Assembly (NCBI GenBank): GCA_033964015.1
Contig: CM066920.1
Location: 13,421,912 to 13,485,911 of the forward strand
Reading direction: 5' to 3'
Length of the DNA: 64,000 nt
From: Scolanthus callimorphus
Taxonomy: Eukaryota > Cnidaria > Anthozoa > Actiniaria > Edwardsiidae
The notes under the pieces are model-generated. The model ran no database searches. It was not told the origin of the DNA and saw only the letters and a program-made list of their open reading frames with translations. Of this stretch, positions 1-10,000 are shown in pieces; position 1 is the stretch's first letter; each line of letters opens with the position of its first letter. A program made the position numbers and the translations under genes.

Positions 1-420
1 CCTGGGATTTCAACGCCCCCCTCGAATACATTCCTTTATTACTTGAGCTTCCTAGGATGGGGATTAGAATGTTCCATATTATCGCCCCTCGATAGCCAAG
101 AGTTTTTCTTAACATATTAAAACGCGGTACTACTATGTTATTGTTGTTCCTTAGAGCTTGGCTATCCGGTTACTTTACGAACTTCTGTTGAGGGCATTTC
201 CCGTGGGAGATTGAAAATAAGTCTAGCTGCCCTGTAATGTATTGCTTCCAAGGCGTCAAATGAACACTTATTGGAGCAGCCGCCCCATACAACCATAGCA
301 TAAGTTATTGAAGGTAGAATAACCTTATTATATAGATCCAGTCTTATTGGCTTTGGTAGAAAATAACTAACGTTTCAATAAGTTGATCTTATTTACAAAA
401 GATTTTTTGAGGCCGAGTAG
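1..420 (-). mobile_element. 5'-truncated non-LTR retrotransposon, reverse transcriptase C-terminal fragment (antisense)
   Basis: Read on the minus strand from about 350 down to 170, the sequence translates to a peptide containing LYNKVILPSITYAMVVWGG followed by ALEAIHYRAARLIF. This pattern is typical of the region just after the reverse transcriptase domain in Jockey/CR1/RTE-type non-LTR elements. Stops follow near 170 and no long ORF survives. The fragment runs off the left edge, so its full extent is unknown. It is a dead copy. Confidence 0.7.
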
Positions 421-689
421 ATGTTTAGACCATGTTAACTCATGGTCAATTGTAACTTTTAAAAGATTGGTAGCGGTGACCAACTTGACAACATTATTTC
501 CTATCTAAGGCTTGGAACGGGCCCAATTATTATTGGGCATAGAACATTTTATAAAACTTTTGATATTATTTCAATATTTTTGCACATTTCAAAGCATTTT
601 TTAAAAGAGTTCTTTTTAAATTCAAATTAAACTTACATAATTGAAGCGGGTTTCACTGAGAGAGCTTCATTAAAGAATACGTTAGCATC

Positions 690-1515
690 CTGCTGGTATG
701 CACAGCTATTTCACAGGCGGCGGACCCGGAGAGCAGGGGGTGCTCGAGCACCCCACTTTTCGTCAAATTTTCATACATTTACTGTATTTTGTGTTTCACT
801 CGTCCCATACATCCTTACTAATGAACACCCCCACTTTTTATGGTCCTGCGCCGCCTATGTATTTGCTTCTTCGCGTCATTTTTTCTGATCTGTTAGTGCA
901 TCGAACATCGAACAGTCAACTTGTGTTTCGTTGTTGTATATATCGGTTTTTGCTTCATATCTTAACGATCTCTATCGAATATAAAATTCGTAATCGTTCC
1001 TCACGCGCCCATGTGCTATCCTCTATGTAATAGGTTTAATTGGTGTAATTCATTTGCATTTATTTCACTAGAGTCATATGAAATCCGCTCTTACTATTGT
1101 TAGCGCATAAAAGAATGATCTATTGGTCATCGATAAAACGTCATCTAGTATTTTCTGTTATTATCAAGCTCTGTAAATTAAGATGATAATTATCAACAAA
1201 TCAATAGCTCGTCACCTCACTTTGTAAATTAAATAATAACTGTATAACTCATATCTTATTTTCCTCCCTACTATGCTTGTTTTGTTAACTACCACAAATT
1301 CTCCTTTTCCGTCCTTGTGTGTGTTGGTTTTTCGTGTTCTTGTTTTTGTTGTGTCACTGCGTTTTTTTTCTCTTTAGTTCTAAGATGTAATTTGTAATAA
1401 CTAAAACTTACCCCACCTCGATTAGCTACGCTATTTGTGGGGTGAGTTATTCATGTAATATTTCTAAAAAAGTAAATAAAATTGAATTGAAATTGAATTG
1501 AAAATTAAAACCGAA
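690..1515 (+). mobile_element. non-LTR retrotransposon 3' end with (TTGAA)n tail, plus unassigned repeat
   Basis: The stretch near 1405-1455 forms a hairpin (CTTACCCCAC ... GTGGGGTGAG) and is followed by a polyadenylation-like AT-rich tract ending in short ATTGAA repeats at about 1480-1505. A terminal hairpin plus a simple-repeat tail is characteristic of non-LTR retrotransposon 3' ends. The part around 740-800 resembles sequence near 55020-55090 (the phrase TTTTCATACATTTACTGTAT occurs in both). No convincing ORF is present. Confidence 0.5.
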
Positions 1516-2221
1516 AAAAAGCGTGTTTGGTCAGGAAAAACGGGGCTAAACAATGCACTCGTGACTACAGCCTAATATTTTCAAGTGAGGCAAAATAAAC
1601 ACAAGAAACCGGAATTTTAAAATGAATACATTATTGAAATGTGTACCACATACCAATTTAAACGTTCCGCAGTATGCGCAACTTTAATCATGTACCGCGG
1701 CACGCAAGACGAGCGCCGACAAGATTGCAAAGAATATCCCAGGTATTCTGGGGTTTTACTGTCTTTAAGACAAGCTTACAATTATAAAACATTACTTTTC
1801 TTAGGTAGTAGGATAAAAAAGGAAATGTTTTTAAAAAGCTCTTGAAATATCATCAGAATGCAAAACGGTAGAGTTAAACCGTCCTGGCCCTTTACGCGAA
1901 AAGACCGAAACGGCGTGCTAAAAATAGTGCCATCTATGCATAGAATGCGGCCTAAAAATAAACTGAAGCACGCGAGTAATTCATAATTTGATTCCACTGA
2001 GTTATGCGTTATATGGAACCGCAGGTAAATGTTTTTGTTATCAGTCGAGAGAAAGAACTTAGCACAAATGCCACATTGGCTGCTTCCAACGAAAGTATCG
2101 ATGGTTGTTGATAGTGCGCGATGACTCTCTCGAGACGATAACGACTGATCTATGGCGCAGAATTCAGAATTCAGCCTTCTGTTTCATTTGCTTGCAGTTC
2201 CTTATCTATGGACGATCCAGA

Positions 2222-4879
2222 ATGGCTGGAATCGATTCTCTGGCCACCAGGCTAGCCGAACGAGATCGCGCAATTGGAAAAATAGAGAACGTTTACAGCA
2301 ACATCTCAGAGTTACAAACAAAATGGGAGCCACACACGATACAACGACTCGAAGACGGACTGACTTTTACTCGACAACAATCGGCAAACGGTCGACAGAG
2401 GCCGGCTACTGTTCGGCAAGGTTCGGCAAATACTCGTCAGGAAGCATCAACTGCTCGACAAGAATCAATAGCCACCCGGCAAGGATCAATAAATACTCGG
2501 CAAGGATCAATAAATACACGGCAAGGATTGGCAGCTGCTCGACAAGGATTAATAAACACTCGGCAAGAATCGCCTCCAGTAATGATTCAACCCAATGTCA
2601 TCTATAGCATACCCAGACATTTGACCACAGAGAGAGACGAGCCTGTCATTACACAGCCGGGAACTAGAAGCGAACATATAACTAGCATCCCACGGTCTCT
2701 ACGGGATAGCCCTTCGTCACGTCCACCGCAACAGACCAGTACACACGTGGATCATAACCAGAATGTCGCGGTTAAACCTCCAGGGGAACTTAGTCCAGAC
2801 AGGACTGGAAGACCAAGGAATTTAGTAATAGAGACATATGGCCGTATAGCGTCTGTACGCGCATGCGCGCCGCCGCCTCCTGTAGGGGGGAAGGGTAAAA
2901 AGGATCATGAGCGTTGGCGACGCACGAGGACAGTACATGGTACGGACACGCCAGGCAAGAATAATAAGGAGCCTGTACCTCGCCCATCTGTCAAAAAAGC
3001 CACTGATAAGTGGTCTAGAACTAGAACTATCCATGGTGGACCTTTGTCGCCTAAACTGGAAAACACGCCACCGGCACTTGACAAGGAATCAGTCTCACGG
3101 GTAGTGACACCACTTCAACTCCAACTGAACCGGTTGTACAGGAATGGCAAACAGGTTTGTCGAGGAAGGGGTCACCTTTGCTGAAGAGGAAAACTGTGCT
3201 TGCTCCCATGGAAGTGGTAATACTTGACAAGGAAGAACAGGTTTTGCTGGACAGGGACCGGTTTTGCCGCCTAGAGAACCTATCTTACCACCTAGAGAAC
3301 CTGTTTTACCACCAAGAGCACCAATTCTTCCTGGACGTGGAAGGACAACTCATATACAGGTACAAAAACCTGTGAAAGATAGGAGACACAGAGGGCCCTC
3401 AGGTCCGAGTAGAGGACACAAACCACACAAACAAATCAGACAACCGAACTCGCACATTTTTCCAGAACGACTTGGCAATGAAAAATGGCGACGCACACAG
3501 ACCGTGCACGGCAAGGCCAATCAGCGACCACGTGAAGTTGTCAGACAGGAGTCGAGGACGAAAACAACCGACAAATGGCACAGAATTCGCACGGTACATG
3601 GCGATCATATAGCTCGGCCTCGAAACACCCCGCCTTTACACCCTGAACGGACCTATGTGACACAGGGAGCCCAGTGTAATGACGACATACCACAGGAGTA
3701 CCAGTCACAAGATCATATCAGAATAGCATCACAGAAGAGGAATTCTGGCGTGGGTGAGCCTAACGATGGGCTAGATATGGTGGCTCAACAGGATACTAGG
3801 GCGGTACGAAAACTGAGCGTCAGTAAGATACCTCCCGTGCACGGGACTCGGAAATTATCTAACGAATCAGTCCGTTCACTTGTTATTTCTGCAGACGCTA
3901 GGCAGGTATTGGACGTTGCAGGCGGACGTCCTGGACAACACGAGAGAGATGTTCCTTTACATATAACGCATGCACAAGTGCATCATCCGTTAGAGGGAAG
4001 ATTGAAATCTATACCATCGTGTTCCACGGCAGATACAGGCTGGCAGGGCTTGGATGGTTTTACATCAAAGTCTCGTGTCGTGGCAGAACCCGAACGGAGC
4101 GCATAGTATCGGAAAGTTCGGGTAAGAAAGGACAGAGAGGTAAGCTGTTGAGACGGAGCGAATCTAATCCCGAGGCGAAAGTTAGCAGTCTGGAGGAGCT
4201 ATACAGCTCATCAGAAGGCTCCAAACAAGGATTAGTTGCAGATAAGCAATCGATAAGAGGAGGCACGTCGGCGTCACCCGTGGTCCGGCGAGACAACGAC
4301 AGGAGACTGCGGGAGGAGATCGAGCATCGGAGCCGATCGTTGCCACCAAATATGACGGGCGCCCCGCATAGTCCGAAGAGAAACTCATCAATCGATACAG
4401 TGCCTCTGCGTTACTTCGCGTATCTTGGCAAACGGTTCCAGTTCCGTGATCGTCTCCCATCAGCACATAACATAAACGCCGCTCGACCTGTTATACTTAC
4501 TAGCACTAGCGTGGTGACACCCAATGTCACTAATAACTTCCGGTTAAGTTTAACCCCGGCACTTACAGATACGGAGGAAATAACCTTGCGTAACTCGGAC
4601 TGGGATGAAGTAATAGACTGTTGCACGTGTATGTGTTGCGTCAAGGCGCTGTTTTATCATTGTACTAAGGACGGAGAGGTCGAGGGTAAGATTGCTGATG
4701 ATCCTTGCGCATGCTCCCGCCCATATTGCTGCTACCGCTGGACAGCAATGGGTGTACTCTCGCTTTTCTTGCCTTGTTTGTGTTGCTTTATACCGCTACA
4801 ACGCTGTGCGGCACGTAGACAAGAAGCATACACAAAAACCTCGGATTTCGATACCATAGAAATGAATCAGCGTGAATGA
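2222..4879 (+). CDS. Sprouty-domain protein with long repeat-rich N-terminal half (three apparent frameshifts)
   Basis: The last 90 codons carry a Sprouty domain: a cysteine-rich block opening with DCCTCMCCVKALFYHC and continuing through CSRPYCCYRWTAMGVLSLFLPCL, the membrane-targeting, RTK/MAPK-modulating domain of Sprouty and SPRED proteins. Upstream lies about 800 residues of low-complexity sequence: heptads of the form TRQGSIN (about 2369-2574), a proline-rich tract (LPPREP, about 3255-3330), and four copies of a (K/R)WxRxRTVHG motif with Trp codons at 2915, 3011, 3486 and 3576. No EVH1 domain is seen, so it is not a canonical SPRED. I place the start at the ATG at 2222 (MAGIDSLATRL); an upstream exon is possible. 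The reading frame jumps at about 3100 (GGG), 3241-3245 (TTTT) and 4090 (CCC). In each case one extra base in the homopolymer restores a continuous protein, so assembly error is likelier than a pseudogene. The gene is tail-to-tail with IARS1. Confidence 0.85.
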
Positions 4880-4929
4880 AGAGAGACTATACGTTCCTTC
4901 TATTTAATCAAATACAAATATGCAGCCAT

Positions 4930-5296
4930 CAGGGTTTGTACGCTTTCTGAATGACAAAAATCCAGGATTTTCCAGGAGGTCTTTAGCTATTTTTCCAGGA
5001 GTTTTTATGGGGTACAAATGTCCCTTCCTCCCCCTCAAAAACATAAACACTTCAAAGAGGAAGCTGCTTTTCTGTACTGGATATACAGCAATTTACATTT
5101 TTCTATTCACACTTGTTGCAGTTTGAAAACAGTGCCAATGTCATAATTTGCAGCAAAAAATAAGATTCGTGAAACTGACTCATTCAACCAGAAAAGTTAC
5201 AGCATTTTCCAGGATTTTCCTTGACATTCCAGGACATTCAAGGACGTTCCAGGAAGGAATGAAAATCCAGGATTTCCAGGACGCTTACGAACCCTG
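4930..5296. mobile_element. hAT-type MITE (CAGGGTTYGTA termini)
   Basis: The left end reads CAGGGTTTGTACGC and the right end is its near inverse complement (GCTTACGAACCCTG). The body is full of TCCAGGATTTTCCAGGA motifs. The flanking octamers GCAGCCAT and GCAATCAT match at 6 of 8 positions, consistent with an aged 8-bp target duplication of the hAT superfamily. Related partial copies lie at about 5753-6032 and 37770-38007. Confidence 0.65.
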
Positions 5297-5639
5297 GCAA
5301 TCATAATTCGTAAAACGGCCTTGCTCGTGTTCTCAGGCGATGATGACAATGTAATCTCTTCGTTCTCTGGCAAAGAGCAAGATAATTTCAATAATTGCTG
5401 CCACATTACTGTATATACGAATATTTAAGTATCCATTTACGAGGCTCGAACTATTCTATCAAATTGTATTTATCAGATACTCATTGATTCCGTCTGTTCT
5501 AATAGTGCTCTATGATACTGTTCTAAGATACAAAATTAAAATATATTCATTTTACAGTGGAATTTAATGACTTATATAATTGCTTCAGTAATATGTGAAT
5601 GAGAAAGCACTGCACTCGAAAGGAAAACTCCTTCACAAA

Positions 5640-5752
5640 TTAATGCTGGAGGATAAAGATTCAAGAACAAGAAAATAAAACACAGTCGGGAATCGAACTC
5701 ACGAGCTTCGAGACACTAGCATTTGAATTTTGAATCCTGAATCACATTGACA
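5640..5752 (-). repeat. possible tRNA-derived SINE fragment
   Basis: On the minus strand the sequence contains GAGTTCGATTCCCGAC, a good RNA polymerase III B-box and T-loop-like motif, next to AAGCTCGT. I could not fold a full tRNA cloverleaf, so this is at most a tRNA-derived SINE head. It may equally be chance. Confidence 0.25.
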
Positions 5753-6032
5753 CACGGTTCGTATTCTCAGAAATTTGAAAAAATCCAGAAGTTTTAAAGA
5801 AGCTGTTGTAACGGAATTTTTCCAGGATAGTTTTCAGCCTTGTCCGCCCATTTTCAAGCTTGAAAATGATTTTTAGAATAACAACATTCTTGATTTTGTG
5901 AATGATGAAATTCGATTCATTTTTCCAGGAGTTTTCCAGGACTTTGTTCGAAATTCTAGGAGTTTCAAGGACTTTCCAGGAGTACAATAAAATGTGGGAC
6001 TTTCCAGGTTTTCAAGGAGTTGTACGAACCCT
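5753..6032. mobile_element. second copy of the CAGGGTTCGTA hAT-type MITE
   Basis: It begins with CGGTTCGTATTC and ends with TTGTACGAACCCT, and contains the same TCCAGGAGTTTTCCAGG body motifs as the element at 4930-5296. The ends have diverged and no target duplication is readable. Confidence 0.45.
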
Positions 6033-6379
6033 CATTTTAACGACTTAGCTCGTGGGAACATGTAGGTAAGCAAGGCATAGACGATGAGGGTAAAACCCCA
6101 GCAGGTCCTCTTTTCGCGTTTTCAAAGTATGGAAAAACATAGAATTTCTTTGAAAGAAAAACAACTATATTTTTCCAAAACTTTTACTGGAAATACTTTG
6201 GAAATCTAGACTACGTTGGGACTACTTTGTAAACAAATTCCTCGATTTTCTATACTTTGGAAATGCGGAACGTTTTCCTGATGGCTGGAAGATGATAAAC
6301 TGCATTCTTTCCAGCACAGCTGCTAAGTTGAGACAAAATGTTTCAAAACAGTTAAACTAAAAAACAACGTTTCTGATTT

Positions 6380-7026
6380 ACTATATATTTTATTGTCTTT
6401 GCGTGAAGAGCATTTAAAAATTACAAAACCAGTTTTTGACATTGGCGAACCTCTATTCTGATATCCTTAATTGAAGTTAAAGCGGGGAATAAATACATCA
6501 TTGACAGCGGAGATGCCAGGTAACTGTCACCCCTTTGTTGTCGAACGAAACAGAACACACACACAAAGGAACACATCCTGGCAACGCCCCTGGATAGGTA
6601 AATGGCGTTTTACCGCCTGGTTGTACTGTAGTATATCTTACGCATTATCCATGCAAACTACTGGTCATTTTTGGCCAGGTTTTACATCTTTATGAATTAT
6701 CCCTACAACCGCTTCTCATTTGAGTTTGCCTAGTTTACTATTATTCCTTCCTAATCCTTAATTCTTGACAAATGCGTACAATGTTTTGCCATGTAGTTTC
6801 TTGAGGTTTGGTATCTTTAGAACTACAACGTAAAATAAAGAGGAAGTAAATTAGTCATAATCAATTAATCCAAAATTTAAAGCTCAAATAACTAGATATT
6901 CATAGTGGGAGGTGATACAAAACCACAGGAAAAAGAGACAACAGGAGGATACAAAGTTCCTCGAAGAATAAAAAAGCCAGATATCGCTCGGGGTGTGAAT
7001 CAGGTATGTACCTTATTCCCTCTTAC
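6380..7026 (-). other. expected IARS1 3' end region, terminal exon(s) not resolved
   Basis: The donor after exon 34 (GTAAG at about 7026) is intact, so at least one more exon should follow on the minus strand. I find no stretch here that convincingly continues the C-terminal domain. A minus-strand AATAAA (plus strand TTTATT at 6389-6394) could be the polyadenylation signal. A plus-strand open stretch at 6906-7003 is treated as a finding. Confidence 0.3.
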
Positions 7027-10000
7027 CTTGGTCACAGGACTGTGAAGCGGACAGCTCCAGTTTGCTCGCCGGTTTTAATGCAAATATTTCTTTGACCTGA
7101 TGAAATATCCATTCAGTTGCACCTTATTATGTTTTTACGTTAACAGGTTAAGAAATTACCTCATCTGGCGAAAGCCCCTTTCCTTGTAGAATTCTAATTA
7201 AAAAATAGTCAAATTCTTATGGTTCTTTTCCTGCCCCTTCAATGTTAAAGAGACCGACGGTGAACGACGGAAGTGTATTAACATTACAACATTGAGAATG
7301 AACATTTAATAACATTACAACATTGAGAATGAACATTTAATATTACAACATTGAGAATGAACATTTAATATTACAACATTGAGAATGAACATTTAACAGT
7401 CAACGTTGTAAAAAAACGTCACAAATTTCTATTGGACGAGCGCTATGTTATGTAACAGTTATGTTACGTAAATGCTCGTTCACAAAGTGCCCTGTTTTGC
7501 AGTTTTGCTGTATCTGGTCTTATCTAATTTCTAACCTCAATCAAAAAGCAAGAAATCCAAAAGGACCGTCCCTAGAATTCCTTCACGTTCTACTTCGAAA
7601 TGCAGGCCGCTCTGACAAATATCGACAGTTCTTGATCAGGAATCTGTCTGTTTTTATGACCTCAAAAGCTGCATTATCTACTAAACATATTCTGTAGATT
7701 AAACGTGCATGCAACATTTTCACGATCAAGCGGCGCATGATTGTGCGTAGCCGTCTCTCCAGTGTTTTTTTTTCTCGGATATTTCATATTTGGCGAGCGG
7801 GATTCCTGTGTCGCAGAAAAGACACAGGAATCCCGCGCGCCAAAAAATCAAATATCCGAAAAAACCCACTGGAGAGCCGGCTAGCCGGCTATTTGAGTAT
7901 TGGGCGCGTGGGATTCCTGTGACACAGGAATCCCGCGCGCCCGAAAAATCAAATATCCGAGAAAACCCACTGGAGAGCCGGCTAGCCGGCTATTTGAGTA
8001 TTGGGCGCGTGGGATTCCTGTGACACAGGAATCCCGCGCGCCCAAAAAATCAAATATCCAAAAAAACCCACTGGAGAGCCGGCTAAATTTTGCGAGAGGG
8101 AGTGTATTCCTACCTGACACAAAAGGCTGTCCACCGTCAACGGTTGGTCTCCCTGTGGGTTCTCTAGCAGTACTGTAGCGCTACGGCTCTTTATTCCATT
8201 ACCAGGTTCCACTCCGCACAACTCCACGTTAACAAATCTACACACAGGGGACCCCTGGGGGACTGTTGTCTCGTGACCACGCAGGATCCATAAACTTATC
8301 TTCTCGCCTTTGATCTGTCAATCAAAGTTTAACTCGTATCAAAGTTATGAAGACAGCACATGACCCCCTTTTGTACCATAATTCTTAGCCCGTCTCCAGT
8401 GCGTCTCACGCAATTCTTGGGTATAAGAATAGTTACAAAATCGAAATCAATCTCAAAGTTTCTGAAAAAAGCGTCTTCAAACCTCAGGGTGCCCAATCCC
8501 TCCTTGGATCTTTTACACATTCCAATGAATGTATCACAGTCTTTGTTGATAGCTACTAAATCAAGATTTCGATCAATTTCACCACGGGCGCACGACATAT
8601 TTGATTAGGCTAATTTCAGCCATTTGAGAGGGGCTTTTCCTTGTGAGGTCACACCTCTATTACCACAGGGAACAGAGTGGTTGCCTGGGACTAAGAAACC
8701 TCGTCCCCAGGGTGTTGTGGGTAATTTGGCGTGTCAAAATAGCAGCATCCAAGGTGGCGGCTCTGACAAGGACCTCTCTGCCTAGCCTGCTAGAAGGCGT
8801 TGGTTGGCTGTTTTTAGGTCGTTTTATGACAAGAATTCCGGTGCGGACGCCATCTTGGACGGGTCAAAATTCGGTCTGGGTTTGTCACTCGCCCCGGAAC
8901 GAATTTTGACCCGTCAAAAATGGCGCACGCATTGGGATTCTCGCTCGCATTGGGATTCTCGCCATAATACGACTTAAAAACAGCCAACCAACGCCAGCTA
9001 ACAGGCTACTCTCTAGACTCTCTGCCCATTTTTTGACCAATGTTGAAAAGTAAGCTGACAAAACCTGAATATCATAGAAGCACCTCTGTCTACACTGCGA
9101 ATATCATAGTAAAACTCACATCTGTTTTCTCGTGTATGATCTCATCAAGAGGCGGGAGAGGTGCACAACGCACAGGCTGCTTGACACTGGTCTCGATGTA
9201 CTGCGCATGTGTACTTAAGATCTCCCCAAGCCGCTGGCTCCCAGCGGGTTCCACCTCGTATACAATGCTGACGTCATCCGCAGGTTGAAGACCAGCCTGA
9301 ATGAAAAAAATCAGACTGAGAAATACTTCCAGAGAAAAATGGAAGCATAAAATAATATGCACCTTTTTCTAAGCTTCTGTATACGGTTGACGAATTCTCT
9401 CGCAATTCCCTCGTCCAACATGGTCTGATCAGGTGTCACATCCAGTAGAATAAGTATCTGAACGGAAACAGGAAGTTAAAGGAATGTAAAGTTACTGCGC
9501 AGTAAAGTTTAACTAAATGTCCTGCAGAGCACAAGCGCACCCAGTCAATCGCAACTGAAAGCATGGTATCAAGCAAGAGGGTGCAAAACAAGAGGAAAAT
9601 AGGAATTCCAGAAAACAGGAGGATTTGAGTGGAAACAGAAAACATAAAATCACTTTCTAATAATATAGTTTATTCCAACTCTATTGCACCCGTGCTGAAT
9701 TACAGGTTTTGAAGTTAGCTTTTTTTTTATAGAAACGTCAAGAGTGAATATACATTCAAACACTTGACCTGATAACAATGTTTCATTTTGCTCCGGGGAG
9801 GAAAGAGTTTAAAATAAAGGGGTCGTAACATGGCAGGAAATGTCCCACATTTTGTGGAAAATCAACTGGATTACACCTATTTCTCTTGTCTTAAAGTAGG
9901 AGGTTTGAAGAAAAATAGGCGAACATAGGAATATGACTACAAAAAAGGAAAGGAGCTTGAGATCCTGTGATAGTAAGTACAAGAGAACAGCCTTACTAGC

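Noticed and set aside
7281..7400. CRISPR-like direct repeats
   Set aside because: Units are contiguous with no unique spacers, and the DNA is plainly eukaryotic with spliced genes.
7790..8245. Several overlapping ORFs on both strands between the foldback arms
   Set aside because: They arise from the 101-bp palindromic repeat read in different frames. Only the minus-strand segment from 8314 to 8114 is IARS1 exon 33.
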